Origin: CAZGRP01 sp964527995
GTDB taxonomy: Bacteria; Zhuqueibacterota; Zhuqueibacteria; Oceanimicrobiales; CAZGRP01
Length of the DNA: 64,000 bases
Assembly (NCBI GenBank): GCA_964527995.1
Contig: CAZGRP010000002.1
Span: 62,001-126,000, forward strand
Direction: 5' to 3'
The position numbers were made by a program, and so were the translations under genes. Shown piece by piece: positions 1 to 7,605 of this stretch. The notes below the pieces were generated by a model. That model was not told where the DNA came from. It made no database searches and saw only the letters and a program-made list of their open reading frames with translations. Position 1 is the first letter of the stretch. Each line of letters starts with the position of its first letter.

Positions 1-2
1 TC

Positions 3-3000
3 CTTGACCTCTACCCTGACGCCGAACAGGCTCCAGTGGTGCAGGCAAAGATTGCGGAGGCCTATCGGCGCTTAGAGAACGAACGCATGAGCTATCTGCG
101 GCGAGCCGAACTCTTTCATAAGTACTCGCCTGGAAGCGACTGGTGGGAGAAGGTCACCGACCCAACGGCGAAAGACGAGGCGGCCAGGCTTGCCGAACGT
201 GCTCTGAGGGAGAACATTAACCTGCTGCTTCGCCGGGCCGAGGAACAAAACAATCTCGATTTGTATCGCCAGGTTGTGAACGACAGCCGGCAGTATCTCG
301 CGGCCTTCCCCGAGGACAGCAGCGCCGCGTTGATCCACTGGAACATGGCCCTGATCCTCGAGACGAAGCTGAATGATTTCGACTCGGCCTTCGACGAGTA
401 CATCAAGATCAGCAACCTGTATTGGGATTCACCCTTTCAGAAGCAGGCAGCGCAGAATGCCATTGCTCTGGCGCAGCACGAAATCAGCCAGGACACACTT
501 GCCTTTGCCCTGGGGCCAAATGTACCCACCGACACGACCTCGCAGGTTGGCGTGGAAGGGGTCACGTCAACCTCGATGGAGCAGACCGAACTGACGCCTG
601 CCGAGCAAAAGCTGGCCTTGGCGCTGGACAACTACATCAAGATTTTCCCCGACGAACCGGAAACCGCCGAGATCCTCAGTATTGCCGGTGGCCTCTATTT
701 CAACAAGAGGCACTACCGGGATGCGCTGAAATATTTCAAGACGCTGCTCAAGCACTTTCCGGAGAGCGATCGTAACGATTACGCCCGTGCCTACATTATG
801 GAGAGCTACTTCTGGAAGAAGGACTATCGTAGCACAGAGGCTGTCGCAAAACGCATTGCGGACTTAGCTGCTACTCCGGAACAGCGTGAAAAGGCTCGCC
901 GTCGCCTGGCGGAGGCGATCTTTATGGAGGCCAAGTCGTACGCCGCGGATGGCAAACATCTCGAAGCGGCTGAAGAATTCGAGCGCGTCGCCAGCGAAGT
1001 GCCCGAGGCCGTCTTTGCCGATCTGGCTCTGTACAACAGTGGTCTGGAATTTGACAAAGCCAAAGAGTACAGCAGGGCTGTCGAGGCTTACTCGCGACTG
1101 ATTTCGGATTATCCGAAATCCGAGTCGTTCTTGAACGCACTGAACAACCTGGCCTGGGACTATGGCGAGCTTCATGATTATGTCAATGCCGCCATAACCT
1201 TTGAGCGCCTGGCAGACATGCAGCCGGACTCTTCGCAGGCGGAGGCGGCTCTTTACAATGCCAGCGTGAACTTCGGTCGCGCCGAGGATTGGGAACGAGC
1301 CATCCGGGTGAATCGAAAGTTTGTCGAGCGTTTCCCAAACTCGGACGACGCCGACGATCTGTTCTACGATATTGCTTCGTACTACCTGAAGCTGAACGAC
1401 CTGGACAGTGCCAACCGCGTCTACGGCGAGTATGCCGCGAAGTTCCCCGACTCTCCGCGTACGGTTGAGACCTTCTACCGGCGTGGCGAGTATTTTCTCT
1501 CCCAGGGTCAGGTCGACGCCGCTAAACGCGAATTTGAGACTGCTGTAGAGAAGAACCGCGCCTTCAAGGACCGCGGGGTTGAAGCCAACGACTTTTTCGC
1601 TGCGGAGGCCCTGTTCAAGCTGACCGGGCTCAAGTACGACGAATTCGATGGCATCGAGTTCAAGCTGCCGATGACGGCCTTGGAGAAAGCTCGCGAACGC
1701 AAGCGACAGCTTCTCCTCGAGGTCGTGAACGGCTACAAGGACGTCGCCACCTATGGCACGGTCCGTCTCTATGAATCCATGTATCGCATCGGCGAGGCGT
1801 ACGAAGAATTTGCCCGGACCTGGGCTCGCCAGGAGATTCCCGACCTGGACCAGAACCGGCGTATCGTCGCTGAGAAAGAGATCAACGAGACGGCTGCGTC
1901 GCTGTACGAGGAGGCGGTTGTGGCCTACAAGAATGCCGCGAAAGTGATCTCGCGGCTGGCCGAGAGCTACAAGAAGAGCGTCGCCGACACCGTTGCTGCC
2001 CCGCCCGACACAGCTGCCATCGAAGGAATGAAGAAAGTCACCGCGGCCGACACCACGCTGCGGGTGGCCCAGCGCTGGCTCGAGCGGTCGAAACAGAAAG
2101 TGTCGGAGGTTATCTATGAAATCGCTGAGATCAATCAGGCCTCCGTGGACCGACTGTTGAATGCGCCCGTTCCCGAGGGGATCGACAAGATCACGGCGAT
2201 GGAATTCCGGCATCAGCTTCTTTCGCGATTTGTCAGACCGCTGGTTGACAAAATCGTCGAAGCTCACGGCCGCAACCTGCGTGAGGCGGAGACGATGGGG
2301 CTCGAGAATCAGTGGGTTGCTCTGTCGCGTGCCCGGATCATTACGACCAGCAATCTGATTCCGGCCGAGTACGTAAACCTCGGGTACCAGGCCCTGAAAC
2401 TGTACAAGAACGACATGCCGCGCTTCGATCAGGCTGTGGCTGCGGATGACCCCGCAACGCTGGACATCGCCGATGAGATGGCCAACTACATCGACTTCGG
2501 CAAGGCCTACGCCATGAATGCGGCTCAGGGCTACGGCCAAACCCTGGCGCGAGCAGACTCGATCGGAATCTCGGGCCCGGAGGTTCGCAACACCGAAGAA
2601 GCGCTGATGAGCTTCCTCTACCGTTATTCGGTGCAGCTGGATTCGGTCAGTGCCGTGGCCGATGACTACCGGAAGAAGTACAAGCACCTGCTCGAATCGA
2701 GCGGTGAGCCTCGCTACGAGGACGCGGTCGAAGCCCTGGCGGACAACTATTTCACACTCAAGGAGTCGGCCAAAGAGTTGCTGGAGCTGGGCTTCGATAC
2801 GGCTAAGAAGTATGGTATTGAAAACGAATGGACGCGCGAGGTGGCCCTTGCTCTCGTCCGGCTCGATCCGGAGAAATATGGTGACCTGTTCGGACTGTCG
2901 GTGCAGCAGTTCACGATCCCAAGCTCTGCGGAATGGTTGGCGAGTGCGTCCTATGAGAACGGCTGGACTTCGGTTGAATTCCGCGACGCGGGCTGGCGTC

Positions 3001-3623
3001 AGGCTGTGGTGCTCGGTGCTGCAAAGACGATCGGCGACAGCACCGTCCAGCGGATCTGGCTGGTCGTCGCCGACACCAGCTTCGGTGGCGGTTCCGTCGA
3101 CACGCTTTTTGCCGTCCCCGAGGTCGATGTTCTCGACACCACAGCCGTTGACACAGGTGCGGCCGCCGATACGAGCAAAGCGCCCGTCGATTCGTTGGAA
3201 GCGGGCCAAGACACGTTGACCGTGCGCGCAGCGAGCTATGAGGTGTCGCAGCGTCCTGCGAAGCGCGTTTACTTCCGGAGACGCTTCATCCTGGCGGGCT
3301 TGCCTGTGTCTGGACGTGTGGAGCTTGCCGTGGACGACTCGTACAATCTCTTCCTGAATGGCGAGTATATCGCCCAGCATACCTTTGACCCGGAAAAGGG
3401 GATCCAGATGGTGGTGCATGAGTTGGGTGAGTACTTGCATAGCGGGGAGAACGTGATCGCGATTGAGGCTACCGACAGCGATGGGAGTGGAGGTGGGCTT
3501 GAAGGGCTGCTCATCATCGAGCATCTTCCGGGATGGGAGAAGATGCAGGTGGAGATGGCCAAGCAAACAGAGCGTCATCGAGAGATTCTGATTTTCGACA
3601 AGCAGATCGTTCCCGAAAACTAG
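3..3623 (+). CDS. Large TPR-repeat protein, 5' end outside window
   Basis: The reading frame is open from base 3, so the real start lies upstream; about 1,206 residues are visible. Most of it is tandem alpha-helical tetratricopeptide-type repeats of the BamD/YbgF style (recurring FPxS..A, YxxG..., ALYNxG patterns, roughly residues 60-560), followed by a long helical part. Near the C-terminus there is a Thr/Asp/Val-rich linker and then a beta-rich module with YFRRRFIL and LAVDDSYNLFLNGEYIA, which resembles the galactose-binding-like fold found at the N-terminus of bacterial alpha-L-rhamnosidases. It is the first visible gene of the ExbB/ExbD/AgmX-like set, so an envelope scaffold role is inferred. 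The exact partner and cell location are unknown. Confidence 0.75.
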   Translation, partial: LDLYPDAEQAPVVQAKIAEAYRRLENERMSYLRRAELFHKYSPGSDWWEKVTDPTAKDEAARLAERALRENINLLLRRAEEQNNLDLYRQVVNDSRQYLAAFPEDSSAALIHWNMALILETKLNDFDSAFDEYIKISNLYWDSPFQKQAAQNAIALAQHEISQDTLAFALGPNVPTDTTSQVGVEGVTSTSMEQTELTPAEQKLALALDNYIKIFPDEPETAEILSIAGGLYFNKRHYRDALKYFKTLLKHFPESDRNDYARAYIMESYFWKKDYRSTEAVAKRIADLAATPEQREKARRRLAEAIFMEAKSYAADGKHLEAAEEFERVASEVPEAVFADLALYNSGLEFDKAKEYSRAVEAYSRLISDYPKSESFLNALNNLAWDYGELHDYVNAAITFERLADMQPDSSQAEAALYNASVNFGRAEDWERAIRVNRKFVERFPNSDDADDLFYDIASYYLKLNDLDSANRVYGEYAAKFPDSPRTVETFYRRGEYFLSQGQVDAAKREFETAVEKNRAFKDRGVEANDFFAAEALFKLTGLKYDEFDGIEFKLPMTALEKARERKRQLLLEVVNGYKDVATYGTVRLYESMYRIGEAYEEFARTWARQEIPDLDQNRRIVAEKEINETAASLYEEAVVAYKNAAKVISRLAESYKKSVADTVAAPPDTAAIEGMKKVTAADTTLRVAQRWLERSKQKVSEVIYEIAEINQASVDRLLNAPVPEGIDKITAMEFRHQLLSRFVRPLVDKIVEAHGRNLREAETMGLENQWVALSRARIITTSNLIPAEYVNLGYQALKLYKNDMPRFDQAVAADDPATLDIADEMANYIDFGKAYAMNAAQGYGQTLARADSIGISGPEVRNTEEALMSFLYRYSVQLDSVSAVADDYRKKYKHLLESSGEPRYEDAVEALADNYFTLKESAKELLELGFDTAKKYGIENEWTREVALALVRLDPEKYGDLFGLSVQQFTIPSSAEWLASASYENGWTSVEFRDAGWRQAVVLGAAKTIGDSTVQRIWLVVADTSFGGGSVDTLFAVPEVDVLDTTAVDTGAAADTSKAPVDSLEAGQDTLTVRAASYEVSQRPAKRVYFRRRFILAGLPVSGRVELAVDDSYNLFLNGEYIAQHTFDPEKGIQMVVHELGEYLHSGENVIAIEATDSDGSGGGLEGLLIIEHLPGWEKMQVEMAKQTERHREILIFDKQIVPEN

Positions 3624-3633
3624 TGGGTTGGTC

Positions 3634-4068
3634 ATGAGACGTTCACAGAGACTCGGAAGGCTGCTGGGTTTGGTTTCAGGCGCCGCACTGGTTGCCCTGT
3701 CCATGCTTTGGGCGACGACTGTGCAGGCGCAGCAGCAGGCCGCGAGCCGACCGACCTCGCAGGATACTGCGAAAGCGGTTCAGGCTCGCACTGACACAAC
3801 GAAGGCGCGCCCGGGGGTGGTCCCTGGACAACAGGGCCAAGAGCTTGTTCTGGAAGAAATTTACATCGAGCCTGTCATCGAGAAGCCGAACGTTTCGATC
3901 GTGCCGCGGAGACAGACGCCTGACTTTGGTGAGGTGGAGTTGGTGAAGCGTTCGTTCGCCCGGGAGCTTAAATCCGCGCCCAAGAAAATCATGGTCTTAG
4001 ACGAAAAACTTGAGTCCGCTCGCCGGGTCGAGAAACTGAAAAAAATTCTTGCGAAGAAAAAGAAATAG
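3634..4068 (+). CDS. Small secreted or membrane-anchored protein of unknown function
   Basis: 144 residues from the ATG at 3634; a TTG six bases earlier is possible. The N-terminus is a good signal peptide (basic start, hydrophobic stretch about residues 10-28, cut expected after VQA). A low-complexity Ala/Gln/Thr segment follows, then a short conserved-looking region and a very basic tail ending AKKKK. It begins 10 bases after the TPR gene and precedes the ExbB-like gene, so it is probably part of the same envelope locus. I recognise no domain. Confidence 0.6.
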   Translation: MRRSQRLGRLLGLVSGAALVALSMLWATTVQAQQQAASRPTSQDTAKAVQARTDTTKARPGVVPGQQGQELVLEEIYIEPVIEKPNVSIVPRRQTPDFGEVELVKRSFARELKSAPKKIMVLDEKLESARRVEKLKKILAKKKK

Positions 4069-4077
4069 GTCTATATT
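4049..4077 (+). promoter_or_regulatory. Putative sigma70 promoter for the ExbB operon
   Basis: TTGCGA (4049-4054), 17 bases, TATATT (4072-4077). The -35 is weak (4 of 6) and lies in the end of the preceding gene; the -10 is strong. Transcription would start near 4084, inside the inverted repeat at 4082-4100. Confidence 0.5.
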
Positions 4078-4081
4078 CGGT

Positions 4082-4100
4082 CTGTCCCAAATTGGGACAG
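4082..4100. repeat. Perfect inverted repeat over the expected ExbB transcription start
   Basis: CTGTCCCAA, one central A, TTGGGACAG: 9-base arms with no mismatch. It sits just downstream of the TATATT -10 box, a typical operator position. The core TGTCCC...GGGACA recurs at 42835-42852 ahead of the Rieske gene. Confidence 0.6.
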
Positions 4101-4145
4101 TGCGCTGGTTTCATCTTTAGGATCATCTGACAACGGAGGTTTGTC

Positions 4146-4805
4146 ATGGGTGCACTGAGTGATCTGCTGCGTAGCTTCAGCCCCGACTCGCCTGGGTACC
4201 TCTTCATGTGGTTCCTGCTGATCACCGCCGCGTTCATGGTGGCGATTGCGGTCGAGCGCACGTACTATATCCTTGTCCGCTCGAACATCGACGCACCCAA
4301 GTTCATGGCCGAAATCCGCAAGCTGGTCAAGGCCGGTGAGTACAAGAAGGCGCTGCAGCTTTGCGAATCTGCAGGCGAAAAGGCCTTGCCGCGTGTGGTC
4401 AGTGCTGGGCTGCGGAAGGTTGCGGAGAGTGACACCATCGACTTTCGTTCGATTCAGAATTCGGTCGACGAGGGCACACTCGAAGTGATCCCCAAATTGC
4501 AGGAACGTACCGGTTTTCTCGCCATGATCGGCAACGTGGCGACGCTCCTCGGACTGATGGGCACCATCTACGGACTGATCCTGGCCTTCAGCGCGGTCTC
4601 CGGCCCCGGCTATGATGCTGCGGAGAAGGCGCGGCTGCTGGCGCAGGGTATTGCCACGGCGCTGAACACCACTCTCGTTGGACTGACGGTGGCGGTTCCA
4701 GCCATTCTCTTTTACACGTTCCTTCACAACAAGACCGTGAAGATCATCGATGAGATCGATGAGCACACCGTGAAGCTGATCAACCTCATTACAGGGAATC
4801 AATAA
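4146..4805 (+). CDS. ExbB/TolQ/MotA-family proton channel subunit
   Basis: 219 residues. It should form the inner-membrane pentameric proton channel that powers a trans-envelope machine together with ExbD-type partners. Three membrane segments are visible (about residues 18-40, 120-145 and 165-190); the second carries the family-typical MIGNVATLLGLMGTIYGL. Start ATG has the site ACGGAGG seven bases upstream. Its stop codon overlaps the ATG of the next gene (TAATG), so the two are translationally coupled. Whether it serves a Tol-Pal-like, TonB-like or Glt/Agl-like machine cannot be read from this subunit alone. No TolA or Pal gene is seen nearby, while an AgmX-type protein follows. Confidence 0.92.
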   Translation: MGALSDLLRSFSPDSPGYLFMWFLLITAAFMVAIAVERTYYILVRSNIDAPKFMAEIRKLVKAGEYKKALQLCESAGEKALPRVVSAGLRKVAESDTIDFRSIQNSVDEGTLEVIPKLQERTGFLAMIGNVATLLGLMGTIYGLILAFSAVSGPGYDAAEKARLLAQGIATALNTTLVGLTVAVPAILFYTFLHNKTVKIIDEIDEHTVKLINLITGNQ

Positions 4806-5314
4806 TGGCTTTTCGACCCTCTCTTCGCCGCACCCACAAGATGGAGCCGACGGAGCCGAATCTGACCCCGGTAATGAATCTCATGGTGGTGCTGATCCCC
4901 CTGCTGCTGTCGTCGGCGGAGTTCATCAAGCTGGGTGTGATCGAGCTGAATCTACCTCCGGCAGCGGGCGCCAAGACCACGGAGGCGACCAAGCCCAAGG
5001 AGGTCGAACGTACTCTGGATCTGTCCATCACGATCACCGATCAGGGGCTTTACATCTCGAGCCCGACCGGCAAGATCGAGATCCCCAAAGAGAATGGGCA
5101 GTACAATTTCGCCGAGCTCACCAGAAAGTTGTGGGAAATCAAGCAACGCGTCCGAGGCGACTATCGGGACACCGATTCGATCGTCATTCTCGCGGAGCCG
5201 CAGATCGAGTATCAGACCCTGATCAGCACGATGGATGCCTCGCGCGCCATCCGTGTCGATAATCGGCTTCGAAGTCTATTTCCGCAGGTTTCCGTGAGCG
5301 CCACCCTTCTGTAG
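4805..5314 (+). CDS. ExbD/TolR-like subunit lacking the membrane Asp
   Basis: 169 residues: short cytoplasmic start, one membrane helix (about residues 22-42), then a periplasmic ExbD/TolR fold. In the family the helix carries one essential protonatable Asp (Asp25 in E. coli ExbD, within a PLxD motif). Here the corresponding motif reads PVMN, with Asn at residue 25 (codon AAT at 4877-4879). The gene overlaps exbB by one base and is followed by a second ExbD-like gene that keeps the Asp. It may therefore act as a structural half of a mixed ExbD dimer. That role is inference. Confidence 0.88.
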   Translation: MAFRPSLRRTHKMEPTEPNLTPVMNLMVVLIPLLLSSAEFIKLGVIELNLPPAAGAKTTEATKPKEVERTLDLSITITDQGLYISSPTGKIEIPKENGQYNFAELTRKLWEIKQRVRGDYRDTDSIVILAEPQIEYQTLISTMDASRAIRVDNRLRSLFPQVSVSATLL

Positions 5315-5388
5315 CACCACAACTTCACTTTCCCTGCTGCAGAAGTCCGCGGCTGGTAACATCTCGGCGCTAACAACGAGGTGACGTC

Positions 5389-5898
5389 ATGGCGTTTATC
5401 CCCTCGAGGATCAAGAAGCATAATACGGATCCAGGACAGATACGACTGAATCTGACCTCGATGATGGACATGTTCACCATCATCCTGGTCTTCCTGCTCA
5501 AGACCTATTCCACGGAGGGCCAGCTCATACACCCGTCCAACAGCCTGCAACTGCCGAAGTCGACGGTAGAGCGAAGTCCGGAGGTGGCCCTCGACGTGGT
5601 GGTCTCCAAAGATCAGATCCTGGTCAACAACAAGCCGGTCGTCAGCATGCAAGAAGTGCATGCACTGCGCGGATTCCTCATTCCACAACTTCAGCGAGAG
5701 CTGCAGTTCTACGCGAATGAGGCCAAGAAAATGGAGCAGAATTTCGGCATTAAGTTCTCCGGGAAGGTGACGATACAGGGTGACAGGCGTTTGCCCTATG
5801 GCGACCTGGTCAAGGTAATGTACACCTGTGGCCGTGCCGACTATCCGAATATGCGGCTCGTGGTCTATCGGAAGGAAGAACAGGAAAACAGTATGTAG
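5389..5898 (+). CDS. Second ExbD/TolR-like subunit, membrane Asp present
   Basis: 169 residues, the same length as the preceding paralogue. The single helix contains NLTSMMDMFTIILVFLL, with the conserved Asp at residue 27 (codon GAC at 5467-5469), so this copy can carry protons. The periplasmic part (residues 45-169) has the usual mixed alpha/beta look and includes a VTIQGDRRLPYGDLVKVM stretch typical of the family. A 74-base gap separates it from the first copy; the start ATG follows AACGAGGTGACGTC. Two ExbD paralogues beside one ExbB recall Myxococcus AglR/AglQ/AglS more than plain TonB systems. Confidence 0.9.
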   Translation: MAFIPSRIKKHNTDPGQIRLNLTSMMDMFTIILVFLLKTYSTEGQLIHPSNSLQLPKSTVERSPEVALDVVVSKDQILVNNKPVVSMQEVHALRGFLIPQLQRELQFYANEAKKMEQNFGIKFSGKVTIQGDRRLPYGDLVKVMYTCGRADYPNMRLVVYRKEEQENSM

Positions 5899-6033
5899 CC
5901 GCATCGGCGCGCTGGCAGCCCGCAACGCCATTGCCAGGCGTTTGCGGCCTCGGGCCAGGGTGTGAGTGATGTTTCAACGCGAACTCTCCACAGGGTTTCA
6001 CATCAATGTACCGTATCCTGCGTGGGTGACATC

Positions 6034-7152
6034 ATGAGAGAAGCAGGGACAACGGATCGCACGGACGACTTGGGCCAGACGGTCGAAGCCAGCGCCTCTC
6101 CAGGCTTCGGGGATGGGCCCTTGCCGGAGTTTCCCAAGGAGTTCCTCAGGCACCCTCTCGAACACCTGGACCGTCGGTTCACGATGATCTTGGCGGGGTC
6201 GCTCGTGCTCCACTTCGCCGTCATCACCTATTTTATCTTCAACCCTCCAACTCACCAGACCAGGATCGAGGACATCGTCGATTTGCAGCGGCTGTATACG
6301 GAACGCATCCTGCTGAAAGAAAGCAGAGCGAAGTTGGTGGAAACAACGGAGGCCGAGCCTGTCGAGAGCGGCACGGGCACACCGGAAACATCCGGGACGA
6401 GCGCACCTGCGAAGAAGGCCGCTCGACCTGCCCGCCGCGGCGGTGGTGGCGGGGGTGAAGGTGGTGGACCACGAGGCGTAGCCAGCCGGCGTCAGCAGGC
6501 TGAAGAGATTCGTGCACGAGCCGGCAGTGCCGGAATTCTTGCTCTCCTCGGCAGTACCTCTGAAGCGGCAACGGGCCGCGGGGTTGCCAATATCCTTGGT
6601 GGGGCAGCCGGTGGAGCAAAGGACCTCGATTCTGCCCTGCGGGGGGTTTCGGGGATCAAGAGTAGCGGTGTGCCAGGGAAGCGCGGTGCAGGTGGTGGAG
6701 GCTACAAGGGCGGCCGGGCCGGCGGGGGTGGCGGCATCGAAAGTCTGCTCGGTGGGGCGGGCACCGCCGAGACTGGTAGTTTTGAGCGCACCGGCGAGCT
6801 CGTGGTGAGCAACGAAGTGCCTTTGATCGAAGACTCCGGCGCCGGACCTGGTGGTGCCGGGCGCGACCCCGATCGCATCCACCAGGTCGTCGAGAGCCAC
6901 AGAAGCGCCATTCAGTACTGCTACAACAGAGAACTGAAGCGAAATCCGAACCTTCGAGGCAAGATGGTGCTTCGGATCACCCTGACTCCTCAGGGCACGG
7001 TCAAGAAAGTGCAGGTCCTCCAGAACACGCTGAATAACCGGCGGGTCGAGCGCTGCGTGGTAAGTCGCATCCGAAACTGGAACGACTTCGGCGTCATCGA
7101 CGCGAAATATGGGGACACGATCTTCACTCAGACATTTGTATTCGGCTACTGA
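6034..7152 (+). CDS. TonB-like transducer with AgmX/PglI C-terminal domain
   Basis: 372 residues from the ATG at 6034; a GTG at 5962 would add 24 residues that look unlike a gene start. Order: cytoplasmic part (1-47), one membrane helix (about 49-69), a long Gly-rich, Ala/Arg-containing periplasmic linker (about 110-290), and a C-terminal domain of the AgmX/PglI type (last ~90 residues) with paired cysteines (AIQYCYNREL and VERCVVSRI) and VLRITLTPQG. Such proteins link an ExbB/ExbD motor to outer-membrane partners. It closes the motor operon, followed by a terminator. The low-complexity linker is a normal feature of TonB-type proteins. Confidence 0.85.
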   Translation: MREAGTTDRTDDLGQTVEASASPGFGDGPLPEFPKEFLRHPLEHLDRRFTMILAGSLVLHFAVITYFIFNPPTHQTRIEDIVDLQRLYTERILLKESRAKLVETTEAEPVESGTGTPETSGTSAPAKKAARPARRGGGGGGEGGGPRGVASRRQQAEEIRARAGSAGILALLGSTSEAATGRGVANILGGAAGGAKDLDSALRGVSGIKSSGVPGKRGAGGGGYKGGRAGGGGGIESLLGGAGTAETGSFERTGELVVSNEVPLIEDSGAGPGGAGRDPDRIHQVVESHRSAIQYCYNRELKRNPNLRGKMVLRITLTPQGTVKKVQVLQNTLNNRRVERCVVSRIRNWNDFGVIDAKYGDTIFTQTFVFGY

Positions 7153-7212
7153 TTCGGGAAACGCCAAGAGCCTGCGGGCCTGAAATCACACGGAAACTTC
7201 AGCGTTTATTCC

Positions 7213-7249
7213 AACCGCCAGGACTCGGTTGTCTATGGCGGTTTTTTTG
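7213..7249 (+). terminator. Rho-independent terminator after the motor operon
   Basis: Perfect 8-base stem AACCGCCA (7213-7220) and TGGCGGTT (7236-7243) with a 15-base loop, running into a T tract (TTTTTTT from 7242). Confidence 0.8.
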
Positions 7250-7570
7250 TAAGCCGTCACAACAAATCTTTGTTGCTTTAGAGGTCGGAAACGCTCTCGC
7301 CAGCCATAGGGCGGGTCCCTGATTACCTTTTGCTGATCGCACAGGGTGGATTGGAGCTGTCCCGTCCTTCGGGGATTTCGAATCCCCGTCCAACGGTGCG
7401 TCCACAGATTCAATCCGTGGACGAGGTGGTTTTGGTTTGGGTCTGCCATCAGACCTCAACTGACCTGGGTCCGGGAGTGGTTTCCGGAGCCAGGGGTTGG
7501 ATAGGGACTGCGTCCCGGGCAGGGCTTGGGTCCAAGAGACCTTTGTAAGGGTTGGCGACTTTCAAAGGTC
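7250..7570. other. Hairpin-rich non-coding region upstream of aspS, possible structured RNA
   Basis: No credible gene lies between 7153 and 7605. Instead there is a chain of perfect or near-perfect inverted repeats: 7260-7275 (CAACAAA/TTTGTTG), 7370-7388 (8-base stem, TCG loop), 7399-7423 (7-base stem plus inner GAT/ATC), 7441-7454 (GTCTG/CAGAC), 7464-7494 (CCTGG-G-TCCGG with CCGGA-G-CCAGG), 7504-7516 (GGGAC/GTCCC) and 7538-7570 (GACCTTTG/CAAAGGTC). I compared it by eye with tmRNA, RNase P RNA, SRP RNA and T-box signatures and found no match. It could be an aspS leader, an independent RNA on either strand, or a repeat element. Confidence 0.4.
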
Positions 7571-7605
7571 ACCAGGAGCGTTTCTTAAGAGAGAGGAGGG
7601 TAAGA

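Noticed and set aside
3421..3480. Possible second TPR gene fusion break
   Set aside because: The frame is continuous to 3623 with no sign of frameshift.
864..3704. 946-codon open frame on the minus strand
   Set aside because: Lies wholly opposite the TPR gene; no start support or domain. High-GC coding yields long antisense frames.
7370..7388. tRNA T-arm-like hairpin GGGATTTCGAATCCC
   Set aside because: The loop register is not TTCRANY on the plus strand, and no acceptor, D or anticodon arms fit on either strand.
7330..7400. T-box-like AGGGTGG before aspS
   Set aside because: The conserved TGGNACCGCG core and a following terminator/antiterminator pair are missing.
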